Positions 54,633 to 64,000 of a stretch of 64,000 nucleotides of DNA are shown here, piece after piece. Under the pieces are notes generated by a model, which was not told the origin of the DNA, made no database searches, and saw only the letters and a program-made list of their open reading frames with translations. Position 1 is the stretch's first letter. Every line of letters starts with the position of its first letter. Source of the DNA: Sulfurovaceae bacterium (lineage in GTDB: Bacteria; Campylobacterota; Campylobacteria; Campylobacterales; Sulfurovaceae); assembly GCA_028715055.1 (NCBI GenBank), contig JAQTLE010000002.1, positions 186,001 through 250,000 of the forward strand, read 5' to 3'. A program made the position numbers and the translations under genes.

Positions 54633-55009
54633 AAGATATTAAATTCCCATTTTTAGAACATATTGGTGCGGCACTTAAAAAGTGTGGAAATGGCAAGGCA
54701 GAAGTCGAACTTATGACGCAAGACTATCATTTGCAACATCTAGGATTTATCCATGGCGGCGTCATATCTACACTTATGGACAACACAGGATGGTATGCAG
54801 CCGTGTCAAACGTCGATGAAAATCATACTGCTGTTACTATGGAAATAAAGATAAACTACCTCAAGCCAGCTTCAGGCAAATATCTCATAGCGTCTGCTAA
54901 AGTTAAAAGACAGGGTAGATCAACCTCATTTGTGACTATAGAGCTTCACGATGAAGGTAGGCTTGTAGCGTTTGCTACAGGTACTTATGCGATATTAAAA
55001 AACTCTTAG
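54629..55009 (+). CDS. PaaI-like hotdog thioesterase
   Basis: 126 residues. Hotdog-fold core with HLGFIHGGVISTLMDNTGWY and TMEIKINYLKPA, then RQGRSTSFVTIELHDEG, as in PaaI/YbgC-type acyl-CoA thioesterases. Translationally coupled to the aminotransferase. Its acyl substrate is unknown. Confidence 0.88.
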   Translation: MKDIKFPFLEHIGAALKKCGNGKAEVELMTQDYHLQHLGFIHGGVISTLMDNTGWYAAVSNVDENHTAVTMEIKINYLKPASGKYLIASAKVKRQGRSTSFVTIELHDEGRLVAFATGTYAILKNS

Positions 55010-55025
55010 AGAGGTATGACAATTC

Positions 55026-56150
55026 CTATGCTTGTTGTCTTTTTGCATAAAACTCCGCTTTAAACTCATCAAAACGCTCTTCTAGTATCGCTTCTCTCAT
55101 TTGTTTCATGAGGTCCAAATAATAGTATAGATTATGGATAGTAGCAAGCCTAAAGTATGTTATTTCCTTGGCGCGAAATAAATGGCGCAAATAACTCCTA
55201 GAATATGTCTGACAAACCATACATTTACACTCAGGGTCTATTGGAAGCGGATCAGTGGTAAATCTCTCGGCCTTAATTGTTATCTTGCCAAATGAAGTAA
55301 ATAATGTACCGTTTCTAGCATTTCGTGTAGGCATCACGCAGTCAAACATATCTACACCGCGAGAGACGTTTTCTACCAGATCCTCCGGTGTCCCAACGCC
55401 CATTAGATAGCGCGGCTTATCTTCTGGCATAAACCCGGTAGTCCATTCAACCGTATCATACATATCCTGGTTAGCTTCACCAACACTTAGTCCGCCGATA
55501 GCAAAACCGTCAAAATCCATTGCACAAAGTTCCGTTGCAGATTTTTCCCTAAAGGCCTTATCTGTGCCACCCTGAATGATAGCAAATATGTTTTGATCTA
55601 CACCCACGCCTTTAGCTTGATTGGCTCTATGATACTCTATAGACTCTGCAGCCCATCTTGTAGTTCGCTCGATACTGGCTTTGATGCGCTCCTGCGTGGC
55701 TGGCAGGGCTACAAGATCATCGAGTATCATCATAATGTCTGAATTTAGATTATTTTGGATATCAATGACCTTTTGTGGTGTGAAGTAATGTTTGCTTCCG
55801 TCTATATGACTTCTAAATGTGATACCGTTTTCATCTATCTTGACATTATCCGATAATGAAAAAGCTTGAAATCCACCGCTGTCTGTCAAGAAACTCTTCG
55901 GAAATTTTGTAAATCCATGCAATCCGCCCATTGTTTTGACGATATTGTCATTTGGGCGAAGATATAAATGATATGTATTACCTAGAATAATCTCCGGCTT
56001 AATGAAACTTTGCAAGTCAGTAGCATCAAGTGCTTTTACCGCGCCTACCGTGCCTACTGGCATAAATACAGGAGTCTGAATGGTCGAGTGTGCAGTTGTA
56101 ATAGTACAAGCTCTAGCTTTACCATTTGTTTTATCTATACGAAAATACAT
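55026..56150 (-). CDS. tgt: Queuine tRNA-ribosyltransferase (tRNA-guanine transglycosylase)
   Basis: 374 residues from ATG 56150 ([13 protein letters not shown]); the reading from 56195 adds an unlikely leader. Inserts the queuosine precursor at tRNA position 34. Motifs: [21 protein letters not shown] with the first catalytic Asp, [20 protein letters not shown] with the nucleophile Asp, and the zinc site CKCMVCQ with a following His. First of the conserved tgt to bioV block, but on the opposite strand. Confidence 0.96.
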   Translation of the reverse strand: MYFRIDKTNGKARACTITTAHSTIQTPVFMPVGTVGAVKALDATDLQSFIKPEIILGNTYHLYLRPNDNIVKTMGGLHGFTKFPKSFLTDSGGFQAFSLSDNVKIDENGITFRSHIDGSKHYFTPQKVIDIQNNLNSDIMMILDDLVALPATQERIKASIERTTRWAAESIEYHRANQAKGVGVDQNIFAIIQGGTDKAFREKSATELCAMDFDGFAIGGLSVGEANQDMYDTVEWTTGFMPEDKPRYLMGVGTPEDLVENVSRGVDMFDCVMPTRNARNGTLFTSFGKITIKAERFTTDPLPIDPECKCMVCQTYSRSYLRHLFRAKEITYFRLATIHNLYYYLDLMKQMREAILEERFDEFKAEFYAKRQQA

Positions 56151-56210
56151 TATGTTATAATACCCCTTAAAATAATAGTGTAATTGTACCCACACTACCT
56201 AGAGAGTTTT

Positions 56211-57641
56211 ATGAAAAATATATTGATTCTAGCTGAAGGTAAAATTGCAAAGCACTTTATCGTATGGCTTAGCAAAAAAAGAGTTGCCAATAATCACTAC
56301 CACATAGCCTCAAATACAATACTAGACGAAGATATTAAAAATAATAAGAATATTGCATTTTCTAATATAGATGCAACTAGCTATAGCAAACTTGATCATA
56401 TTTTAGAAGAAAAAAATTATTCTCATGTTTTTATAATTATGGAATCTTATGATGATGTCAAACATATTATTCATAATCTCAATACAATTGATGACAAGTT
56501 ACGCATAATTTTACTTAATCAATGGGATGACAAAAAGACATTAAAATTCAATCATAATGTGATCATACTTGATATGTATGATCTGATATCAGGACATTTA
56601 TACGATAAGCTTCCAAACGTGCCATTGCTTGCAAACAATATTGGTGTAGGACAAGGTGAAATTATGGAGATACACATCCCCTTTGGAAGTAGTTATGCTT
56701 ATAGACATGTGGGTTCAATAGTCCAGCAAAAATGGAAAATAACGGCTCTTTATAGAGATGGGAAACAAATATTGCCGACAAGCGCAACAATGATCCGACC
56801 AAATGATACATTATTGGTCGTTGGAAGACCGACTGTATTGAACGGAATTTATAAGCTAATAAACAAACGAAAAGGACTATTTCCGGAGCCTTTTGGAAAG
56901 AATATATATTTATTGCTAGATTTACGCCACGACAAAAAAAAGGCCATAGATTATATAAAAGAAGCAATACAGCTAAAACAAAGATTGCAAAATAAAGAAC
57001 TTTTCATAAGAGTAGTTCATCCATCAAATCTAAAATTAACAGAAGAGATCAAAGCTTTTCGAAATGAAAATGTACATGTAAATATATATTATGGATTAGA
57101 TGGCACAAAAGATATTATTGAATATGATATTAGTCAATATGATATAGGTCTAGTAATGTGTTCTCAGGTCTCATTATATAAGGAATATCGTAATCTAACA
57201 TTTTATTATCTTAGAAAATTAGTCTATCTTTTTGGCAATATACCATTAATAAATATAAATTCAGCAGTTATTTTGATGCAAGATGAAGAAAAAATGGAAT
57301 CGATATCTTCTACGGCTTTCGACTTGTGTGAAATATTAAAATTACCGTTAAAATTATGCGACTTTGATCCAGATGGAGATTTTAGCGGCAAAAAAATGAT
57401 CATCGACCATTATGAGACAATGGCCAACTTGTTTAATTCCACTATAATAGTAGAACAAAAAATAGCAAATCCGATAAGAGAATTATCAAAAATGCGCAAT
57501 ATTTTACATATAACTTCATTTCAAGATAAAGCAAAACATGCTTTTATTTGGCAATTGATTGTTATCAAAATGTCAAATTTATTTCCAAGCATTTATAGGC
57601 ATCCAAAGCTGTTAATTCCTTTTGAAAGCAGCGATGCATAA
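56211..57641 (+). CDS. TrkA-domain protein (COG3400 type)
   Basis: 476 residues from ATG 56211 (GAGAG upstream). The first ~110 residues are a TrkA-N-like Rossmann domain without a clear glycine motif. A TrkA-C (RCK-C) domain follows around 150-215 (GEIMEIHIPFGSSYAYRHVG; NDTLLVVGRP). The C-terminal half has no recognised domain. A potassium-linked or nucleotide-sensing role is likely but unproven. The same gene sits between tgt and aroB in relatives. Confidence 0.78.
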   Translation: MKNILILAEGKIAKHFIVWLSKKRVANNHYHIASNTILDEDIKNNKNIAFSNIDATSYSKLDHILEEKNYSHVFIIMESYDDVKHIIHNLNTIDDKLRIILLNQWDDKKTLKFNHNVIILDMYDLISGHLYDKLPNVPLLANNIGVGQGEIMEIHIPFGSSYAYRHVGSIVQQKWKITALYRDGKQILPTSATMIRPNDTLLVVGRPTVLNGIYKLINKRKGLFPEPFGKNIYLLLDLRHDKKKAIDYIKEAIQLKQRLQNKELFIRVVHPSNLKLTEEIKAFRNENVHVNIYYGLDGTKDIIEYDISQYDIGLVMCSQVSLYKEYRNLTFYYLRKLVYLFGNIPLININSAVILMQDEEKMESISSTAFDLCEILKLPLKLCDFDPDGDFSGKKMIIDHYETMANLFNSTIIVEQKIANPIRELSKMRNILHITSFQDKAKHAFIWQLIVIKMSNLFPSIYRHPKLLIPFESSDA

Positions 57642-57722
57642 TTTAAAATATATTTAATTTTAATGCCAAATAGGATAAAATCAAATATAATAAAATACAA
57701 GCATAAAAGGTTAAAAATCAAT

Positions 57723-58772
57723 ATGACCATACCAATAGTATTAGAATCTCATGAAAATAGATCATACAATATAACGATAGATTCTTTGTCAAAACTGAGT
57801 TTTGACAATAATGTTGCAATTATCACAAATCCAACTGTCGCCGGCCATCACTTAGAAACTTTACTTTCCAAAGTAACTGCGCCAAATCTGCAAATTGTTA
57901 TGGTTCCCGATGGAGAAGAATACAAGACTTTACATACCGTTGAAGATGTTTTAAATCAACTTTTTGAATATAAATTCGATAGAAAGTCGATTTTGATAGC
58001 TTTTGGCGGCGGTGTTATCGGTGATATGACAGGATTTACCGCTTCTCTGTATCAAAGAGGTATAGATTTTATACAAATTCCTACTACACTTCTGGCGCAA
58101 GTTGATGCGAGTGTCGGCGGTAAAACCGGAGTAAATAATAAATTTGGCAAAAATTTGATTGGAGCTTTTTATCAACCAAAAGCAGTATATATAGACCCGG
58201 CTTTTTTGGTTACATTGCCGCCAAGAGAATTTGCAGCAGGTGTTGCAGAGATGATAAAAGTAGCGGTTACTTTCGATAAGGAGTATTTCTCGTTTTTGCA
58301 AAATGCCGATTTGCACGACTTGGAAACTCTAAAAAAAGCGATCGGCAAAAGTGTAACCATAAAAGCGAATGTCGTCAATCAAGATGAAAAAGAAATGGGC
58401 ATAAGAGCCGCACTTAATTATGGGCATACATTCGGTCATGTCATAGAAAACGAAACAGGATATACAAAATATCTTCACGGAGAAGCTGTGGCCATAGGAA
58501 TGGTTATGGCAAATCGTTTATCTGTCGAGCTTGGGCTTTTAACATCTGATGAAGAATTGCAGATCAAAACCATTTTGGATAAAATGAATTTGCCGACAGA
58601 TTATTATATAAACGATGTTGATGCTTTTTATGAACATTTCTTTTTGGATAAAAAAAGTGCCAAAAATAAAATAAAATTCATTTTGCCAAAAGGCATTGGC
58701 GACCATGTAATAAGCTCGGATATATCAGAAGATGTGGTCAAAAAAGTCCTAAAAACATTTGGAGCAAGATAA
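57723..58772 (+). CDS. aroB: 3-dehydroquinate synthase
   Basis: 349 residues from ATG 57723; the frame extends upstream to 57663 but the normal length fits the later start. Second step of the shikimate pathway. NAD and active-site motifs: [48 protein letters not shown] and the zinc-site [12 protein letters not shown] with [10 protein letters not shown]. Overlaps mscS by one base. Confidence 0.96.
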   Translation: MTIPIVLESHENRSYNITIDSLSKLSFDNNVAIITNPTVAGHHLETLLSKVTAPNLQIVMVPDGEEYKTLHTVEDVLNQLFEYKFDRKSILIAFGGGVIGDMTGFTASLYQRGIDFIQIPTTLLAQVDASVGGKTGVNNKFGKNLIGAFYQPKAVYIDPAFLVTLPPREFAAGVAEMIKVAVTFDKEYFSFLQNADLHDLETLKKAIGKSVTIKANVVNQDEKEMGIRAALNYGHTFGHVIENETGYTKYLHGEAVAIGMVMANRLSVELGLLTSDEELQIKTILDKMNLPTDYYINDVDAFYEHFFLDKKSAKNKIKFILPKGIGDHVISSDISEDVVKKVLKTFGAR

Positions 58773-60394
58773 TGAACAAAATAAAAATTATTCTTATTTT
58801 TATTTTAACATTGAATCTTTTTGGTTCGCAAAGCCAATTAAATAAAGAAGCAAATAAAAGCATATCTCAAATACAAGATTTAATAAACGAAAAAAATGAT
58901 ATTAATGATGATCTGAAAAATAATATTTGGATCACCGTATATGAAAATTACCAAAACTATCAAACGCTTCAAAGTAAAAAAAATATTCTAGACAAAGAGA
59001 TAGCCAGACTTGAGAGAAAATCTCAATATAGCCTAGAAAGAAAAACAAAACTAAAAACTTTAAACGATGAAAGAGACGGTATAACAAATAAACTACAATT
59101 GCTGGGCGAATACCAAGACGAACCATTCAAAAAACTTATATCACCAAATCCGATAGATACTGCTCCGACTATTAGTAACCCGTTGGCGATTTTTGCAGCA
59201 TTATCGTTTAGGGAAAAACTCAAAAGTGATCAAAGTGATTATGAACAAAGATACAAATCTTTAACTTCTGTAGTAGAAGATCTAGAGCGAAAAGAACAAA
59301 TTTTAAAAGAAATAATAATTCTTGTTCCAGATGAAAAAAAATATAAAGATGAATACAAAAAAACAAAAGAGCTATTGAATACCTTAAAGCCTTTTATAGA
59401 GGTTTTTGCGACCACCCAAAATGTTTACGGTAAAAAAATAGATGAAATGAAGATCAATCTTACACAGGAAATATCACAACAAAGCAAAAAACTTATAACT
59501 GTAAGCATCATTTTGGGTGTTCTTTTTGGACTATTGTTGTTCTCAAAATATTTAATGAGACGTTATCTGGCAGATATTGAAAGATTTTACACACTTAACA
59601 AAGCATTAAATATCACTTTTATTGTATTGGCTATTTTAATTTTGCTTTTTGCATATATCGAAAATGTAAATTATCTTGTGACAATTTTGGGTTTTGCGTC
59701 TGCCGGTATTGCAATTGCTCTTAAAGAGTGGTTTATGAGCGTAATAGGATGGCTTGTTATATTTTTTGGCGGTAGCATCCATGCAGGTGATAGAGTAAGG
59801 ATCGTCAAAGATGGAAGTGAATACGTAGGTGATATTATTGATATTTCGATACTAAGAATAACAATATTAGAAGATGTAACACTTACAACTTATGAAAGAA
59901 ACAGAAGAGCTGGAAGAGTAATATATATCCCGAATAATTATATTTTTACAAATATGATAGCTAATTACACACATGATGGGCTAGATACTGTGTGGGATGG
60001 TATTGATTTTATTGTGACTTTCGATTCCAATATAGCCAAAGCATCTATTATTGCAAAAGACATAGCCAAAAAATACTCAAAAGGCTACAGAGATAATGCA
60101 CGCAAACATTTAAATAAACTTCGCCGGCATTATCACTTAAAAAATATTAGTGTTGAGCCAAGAGTGTTTACTCTCATCACACCGTATGGTATGAAGATCA
60201 GTGTATGGTATTATACAAATAGCTATTCGACACTGCCGCTTCGTAGTACAATATCTGCTTCAATTATCAATAGTATTCAAAAAGAGCAAGATATATACCT
60301 GGCGTATCCTACCCAATCTTTTTTTATGGGAAATGATAATCAAAAAAACATATCCCCTCAAGAATTGCAAGCAAGCAAAGAGTTTTTACAATGA
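58772..60394 (+). CDS. Mechanosensitive ion channel, MscS family
   Basis: 540 residues. Signal peptide (about 1-20), a long coiled-coil periplasmic domain (about 25-230), membrane helices (about 240-330) and the MscS pore/beta domain (ASAGIAIALKEWFMSVIGWL; GGSIHAGDRVRIVKDG). Releases solutes on hypo-osmotic shock. Overlaps aroB (TAATG) and mtaB (ATGA). Confidence 0.92.
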   Translation: MNKIKIILIFILTLNLFGSQSQLNKEANKSISQIQDLINEKNDINDDLKNNIWITVYENYQNYQTLQSKKNILDKEIARLERKSQYSLERKTKLKTLNDERDGITNKLQLLGEYQDEPFKKLISPNPIDTAPTISNPLAIFAALSFREKLKSDQSDYEQRYKSLTSVVEDLERKEQILKEIIILVPDEKKYKDEYKKTKELLNTLKPFIEVFATTQNVYGKKIDEMKINLTQEISQQSKKLITVSIILGVLFGLLLFSKYLMRRYLADIERFYTLNKALNITFIVLAILILLFAYIENVNYLVTILGFASAGIAIALKEWFMSVIGWLVIFFGGSIHAGDRVRIVKDGSEYVGDIIDISILRITILEDVTLTTYERNRRAGRVIYIPNNYIFTNMIANYTHDGLDTVWDGIDFIVTFDSNIAKASIIAKDIAKKYSKGYRDNARKHLNKLRRHYHLKNISVEPRVFTLITPYGMKISVWYYTNSYSTLPLRSTISASIINSIQKEQDIYLAYPTQSFFMGNDNQKNISPQELQASKEFLQ

Positions 60395-61638
60395 AAAAAG
60401 TATATTTCAAAACTTTTGGTTGTCGAACAAACCAGTTCGATACACAAGTAATGTTGTCAAATCTACAAAATTTTGTGCAATGCAATGATGATACAATGAG
60501 TGATATAGTAGTCGTTAATTCTTGTACTGTAACAAATGGTGCCGATAGCTCGGTACGGCATTATATATCTTCTCTAAAAAAACGCAATCCAAATGTAAAA
60601 GTTATATTGGCAGGATGCGGTGCTCATGCAAAAGGAGATGCGCTATGGAAAGAGGGTTCAGTATTCGGCGTAATGGGGCATTCTGAAAAAAAACATATAA
60701 ATAAACTTCTTGGATTACAAGAGCCATTTTATGAAATTGGGGATTTGAAGCACATAGATACTACAGTGGTAGAAAATTTTGCCGGGAAAAGCAGAGCGTT
60801 CATAAAGATACAAGAAGGGTGTGATTTTGGTTGCTCATATTGCATAATACCACAAGTTAGAGGCGCCGCAAGATCACACACTGAAAATACAATTTTAAAC
60901 CAAATTAATATTTTAGCGTCAAATGGTTATGGTGAATTTGTGCTCACAGGCACAAATGTTGGAAGTTATGGTAAAGATATAGGCACTTCTTTAGCCACTC
61001 TTCTTAAAAAGATTTCTTACATAAGAGGGATAAGACGAATACGCATAGGAAGTCTTGAGCCTATTCAAATCGATGACAGCTTTAAAGAACTTCTAAGAGA
61101 ACCGTGGATGGCAAAACATCTCCACATTGCTCTTCAGCATACTAATGATACCATCCTCTCTATAATGAATAGAAGAAATAAATTCGAAGAAGATGTAAAA
61201 CTTTTAAATTTTTTATCTGAAAACGGTTATGCTTTGGGTACTGATTTTATAGTTGGGCATCCAGGAGAAAGCGAGATTATATGGAAGGATGCAATGAAAA
61301 GAGTAGAGAGTTTGCCACTAACTCATATACATGCCTTTACTTATTCAAAACGTGATAATACGGCATCAGCCTTAATGAAACAAGATGTCAAGAAAGATAT
61401 TGCAAAAATTCGCCATAATGAACTTGTAAATTGCATAAATATTAAAAACAAAATATTTAGACAAAAAAACTGTAAAAATCTTGAAGTGCTTTTGGAAAGT
61501 GGACGAAACAATATATATAAAGGCTATGATCAATATTATAATCTTCTTGAGGTTTCAAGCCAAGAAGATTTGAGTGGAAATTGGATCATAGCAGACAATG
61601 CGGAGGTACAAGATGACAAAAATCGGCTTCAATTTTAA
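60391..61638 (+). CDS. mtaB: tRNA threonylcarbamoyladenosine methylthiotransferase
   Basis: 415 residues. N-terminal cluster-binding domain with TFGCRTNQFDT, VNSCTVTNGAD and LAGCGAHA, then the radical-SAM motif CDFGCSYCIIPQVRG. Adds a methylthio group to t6A37 in tRNAs reading ANN codons. The MtaB-type start KVYFKTFGCRTNQ supports this over MiaB or RimO. Overlaps the AAA gene by 26 bases. Confidence 0.9.
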   Translation: MKKVYFKTFGCRTNQFDTQVMLSNLQNFVQCNDDTMSDIVVVNSCTVTNGADSSVRHYISSLKKRNPNVKVILAGCGAHAKGDALWKEGSVFGVMGHSEKKHINKLLGLQEPFYEIGDLKHIDTTVVENFAGKSRAFIKIQEGCDFGCSYCIIPQVRGAARSHTENTILNQINILASNGYGEFVLTGTNVGSYGKDIGTSLATLLKKISYIRGIRRIRIGSLEPIQIDDSFKELLREPWMAKHLHIALQHTNDTILSIMNRRNKFEEDVKLLNFLSENGYALGTDFIVGHPGESEIIWKDAMKRVESLPLTHIHAFTYSKRDNTASALMKQDVKKDIAKIRHNELVNCINIKNKIFRQKNCKNLEVLLESGRNNIYKGYDQYYNLLEVSSQEDLSGNWIIADNAEVQDDKNRLQF

Positions 61639-63265
61639 AAAAATGAAAGCAATTGCTCTGTTTTTCGGGGTTTTGGTAATTTTATTGCTTTTCTCTATCT
61701 TTAGAGATACTAGCAAATTAATTACCCGAAACCAGGCCGATAGTCTTGATGCAAACAATTCTATTAGAAAAATAGTTGTAGATGGAGATTATCTATATCT
61801 TAAGACTCAAAATGAATCATTTAAAGTTTACAAAGATGCTATTGACTATCCTCGTTTTTTTGCAAAATATCCAATTGAAATCAATGAAAAAAACACTTTC
61901 TACGCATGGGTAGCTCCGATATTTATTTTATTTGGAGCAATATTATATATAGCTTCACGTAGACAAAAAATGCCTTCGATATTTTCATCCATAAATAAAT
62001 TTTCACAGGACAAAAATAATACTGCAGATGAATCAATCAGAGCAATTAGTTCGTCTGTTCGTTTTAAAGACGTAGCAGGAATAAAGGATGTCAAAGAGGA
62101 ACTTGAAGAGATAATAGATTTTTTAAAATTACCACAAAAATATACAGATTTTGACATTAGATTACCAAAAGGGGTTTTGCTGGTTGGGCCTCCTGGCGTA
62201 GGGAAAACAATGATCGCTAAAGCTGTGGCTGGCGAGGCTGGAGTACCGTTTTTTTATCAAAGCGGAGCATCTTTTGTACATATGTATGTGGGAATGGGAG
62301 CAAAAAGGGTTTCTAGTTTATTTCAAGTTGCAAAACAAAATGCGCCTAGTATTATTTTTATTGATGAAATTGATGCCATAGGCAAGAGCAGGGGAGGCAG
62401 GCAAAATGATGAAAGAGAAGCAACGCTAAATCAATTATTAACTGAAATGGATGGCTTTGAAGAAAGCACCGGAGTCATAGTAATGGCGGCTACAAATAAA
62501 ATTGACGTACTAGACGAAGCTCTTCTGAGAGCAGGTAGATTTGATAGAAGAATATTTGTTTCATTGCCTGATATGCAAGAAAGAATCCATACATTAGAAC
62601 TTTATTTATCAAAAAAATCACATAATGTAAATATTTCCGAAATAGCCAAAATGAGCGTTGGATTTAATTTTGCATCACTTGCTACTTGGGTCAATGAAGC
62701 TGCTATGCATGCACTTAAAAATCGCAAAAGAATAATAGAATTTAGTGATTTCGAAGCAGTCAAAGACAAAGTAATGGTGGGCAAAAAAAGATTATTGACC
62801 CTAGATGAAAATGAAAGAGAAATTCAAGCGACATATCAGGGAGCAAAGGCGCTTGTAGCAACCTGGTATGATATAGGATTTGAAAAAATAGGCATTGCCA
62901 CCGAAAGATTTGAAGAGTTTGACTATACGATACTAGCAAAAAGTAAACTTATCAACAGAATTAAAGTGGATTTGGCCGGCACAATAGCAACTCAAAAAAA
63001 ATATAAAGAAATTTTTACGAATAGCAGCAAGGATATTGTGCATGCAAAAGAATTGGCACAAAAAATTGTAAATGATTTTGATTTGATGCTTGAAGCAACA
63101 GAAGATATAAACGTAAAAGAGCAAATTTTGCAAACCGCTTTTGAAGAAACCGGCTTATTGCTTGACAAATTAGATAATATATGCTCCATGATAAGTGATT
63201 ATCTATTGAAATATGAAACTATAACACAAGAACAAGCCAGAGAGATGCTGCGTGAAATTTTTTAG
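61613..63265 (+). CDS. FtsH-like AAA protein lacking the zinc-protease motif
   Basis: 550 residues from ATG 61613, which has a strong GGAGG site inside the end of mtaB. Two membrane helices (about 12-30, 95-112) as in FtsH, a complete AAA module (GPPGVGKTMIAKAVAGEAG; IIFIDEIDAIGKSRGG; AATNKIDVLDEALLRAGRFDRR). Where FtsH has YHEAGHALV this protein reads TYQGAKALVATWY, so the HExxH zinc site is lost and it cannot be a standard protease. The same non-protease paralogue follows mtaB in Helicobacter. Likely an unfoldase or chaperone. Confidence 0.88.
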   Translation: MTKIGFNFKKMKAIALFFGVLVILLLFSIFRDTSKLITRNQADSLDANNSIRKIVVDGDYLYLKTQNESFKVYKDAIDYPRFFAKYPIEINEKNTFYAWVAPIFILFGAILYIASRRQKMPSIFSSINKFSQDKNNTADESIRAISSSVRFKDVAGIKDVKEELEEIIDFLKLPQKYTDFDIRLPKGVLLVGPPGVGKTMIAKAVAGEAGVPFFYQSGASFVHMYVGMGAKRVSSLFQVAKQNAPSIIFIDEIDAIGKSRGGRQNDEREATLNQLLTEMDGFEESTGVIVMAATNKIDVLDEALLRAGRFDRRIFVSLPDMQERIHTLELYLSKKSHNVNISEIAKMSVGFNFASLATWVNEAAMHALKNRKRIIEFSDFEAVKDKVMVGKKRLLTLDENEREIQATYQGAKALVATWYDIGFEKIGIATERFEEFDYTILAKSKLINRIKVDLAGTIATQKKYKEIFTNSSKDIVHAKELAQKIVNDFDLMLEATEDINVKEQILQTAFEETGLLLDKLDNICSMISDYLLKYETITQEQAREMLREIF

Positions 63266-63770
63266 TGGATTTTGTTTGCAAAATGAACAAGAGCTTTTTG
63301 AATCATTCTTGGATAAATCTGATTATACGGTAGCAGGTTTTAGCTATGGTGCTCAAAAAGCAATCGAATATGCATCGAACAACACTCAAAGAATCGAAAG
63401 ACTCATCTTGCTTTCCCCGGCATTTTTTAATAATTGCTCAAAATCTTTTTTGAGGACCCAATTACACTATTTTAGTATAAATAAAGACCAATATTTACAA
63501 AATTTTTTAACTAATATTTGTTTGCCATATAGTAATGTTGGACTTGAAAAATATATTAGCGGCGGAAATGTAGAACAATTAGAAGAGTTGCTAATTTATA
63601 ATTGGAGCGAAGATAAATTATTATCACTGCAAAAAAAAGGTATAAAAATCGAAGTATTTTTAGGAGGCGAAGATAAGATTATCGATTCTAAATCCGCTTT
63701 TGATTTTTTTTCAAAATATGCGACAACATATCTTATAAAGAAGGCTGGACATCTGCTTAATGTTGAATAA
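63252..63770 (+). CDS. bioV: Pimeloyl-ACP methyl ester esterase, BioV type
   Basis: 172 residues, GTG start with AGAGAG upstream, overlapping the AAA gene by 14 bases. Small alpha/beta hydrolase: MKFFSGF start, nucleophile elbow AGFSYGAQKA, acid LGGEDKIID and catalytic His KKAGHLLNVE. BioV cuts the methyl ester to end pimeloyl synthesis for biotin in Helicobacter relatives. Confidence 0.88.
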   Translation: MKFFSGFCLQNEQELFESFLDKSDYTVAGFSYGAQKAIEYASNNTQRIERLILLSPAFFNNCSKSFLRTQLHYFSINKDQYLQNFLTNICLPYSNVGLEKYISGGNVEQLEELLIYNWSEDKLLSLQKKGIKIEVFLGGEDKIIDSKSAFDFFSKYATTYLIKKAGHLLNVE

Positions 63771-64000
63771 TATTAATAAAAATCTGGGATATGTATTATT
63801 TCTTTTGGTAATTTTTTGTGTAGTTTGGATAATTGCTGCTATTTCGCCGATAAGTAGAAAAGACTGGTTGCTGGAAAATGTGCTTGTTTTTATTATATTA
63901 TTGGTTTTATCGATGACTTACAAAAAATTTACATTTTCCAATTTTTCTTATACTTTGATTGCGGTATTTTTGGTTATTCATGAAATAGGGGCGCATTATA
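63760..64000 (+). CDS. DUF2238 (YjdF-like) membrane protein, N-terminal part
   Basis: At least 80 residues, running off the window. ATG 63760 overlaps bioV by 11 bases. Helices at about 10-28, 38-52 and 60-75, with SPISRKDWLLENVLVF and VIHEIGAHY, which match the start of DUF2238 membrane proteins. Function unknown. Confidence 0.75.
   Translation, partial: MLNNINKNLGYVLFLLVIFCVVWIIAAISPISRKDWLLENVLVFIILLVLSMTYKKFTFSNFSYTLIAVFLVIHEIGAHY

Overview
The window looks like the chromosome of a free-living member of the Campylobacterota (the former Epsilonproteobacteria), probably near the Sulfurimonas/Sulfuricurvum group; the genus cannot be fixed from the sequence. The reasons are the AT-rich base composition, the gene block tgt / TrkA-like protein / aroB / mscS / mtaB / protease-dead FtsH-like AAA protein / bioV (most of this order is also known in Helicobacter), an RibB with a dead RibA-like tail, and a BioV-type pimeloyl-ACP esterase.

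Positions 571-10762 hold a complete filamentous-phage (inovirus) prophage of about 10.2 kb. It is bounded by a 48-bp direct repeat, the 3' part of an initiator tRNA-Met gene. In order it carries a multi-hairpin region likely to be the origin/packaging domain, a two-gene leftward module with an HTH repressor, a tyrosine integrase, a small protein in the position of a single-stranded-DNA-binding protein (preceded by a possible RNA pseudoknot), the major coat protein with a terminator behind it, minor coat proteins, a TspB-like adsorption protein, a Zot-type assembly ATPase, a secretin, three small proteins and an HUH replication protein. The Rep stop codon lies inside the attachment core, so its last residues are encoded by tRNA sequence. 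The insertion splits a tRNA operon (Gln, fMet, fMet) driven by one consensus promoter.

Positions 11 to 22.3 kb carry ribB and then an acetate-use locus on the plus strand: a two-component system with a Cache-like sensor, an OprD-like porin, a DUF485 protein, the ActP acetate symporter, a CBS/DUF294 regulator, a DEDDh exonuclease and acetyl-CoA synthetase, closed by a bidirectional terminator. Positions 22.3 to 27.4 kb hold housekeeping and stress genes: uracil-DNA glycosylase, superoxide reductase, ppnP, an asparaginase-like half protein, fabI, a SpoU-type rRNA methyltransferase and a citrate-lyase-like aldolase.

Positions 27.57 to 29.95 kb are a GC-richer P-type proton-ATPase gene that is clearly foreign in composition. 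It sits between two diverged direct copies of the divergent citE-like/RNase T2 promoter region: the left copy has an intact aldolase and a broken RNase T2 start, and the right copy has a broken aldolase start and an intact RNase T2 gene. The aldolase remnant ends in an ATGA overlap with the ATPase start.

Positions 30 to 49.7 kb are mostly leftward core genes: a PIF1-like helicase, a lipid-kinase-like protein, a thioredoxin-like lipoprotein, a Mur-ligase-like protein, metG, a DedA-PAP2 fusion, mobB-fbp, a ctpA-purC-purS-purQ-plsC-crcB operon, a DbpA-like helicase, and clpB (rightward) with a consensus promoter. Positions 49.7 to 64 kb hold a 5'-nucleotidase, small proteins, an AraC regulator, an aminotransferase-thioesterase pair, and the tgt to bioV block, ending in a partial DUF2238 membrane protein.
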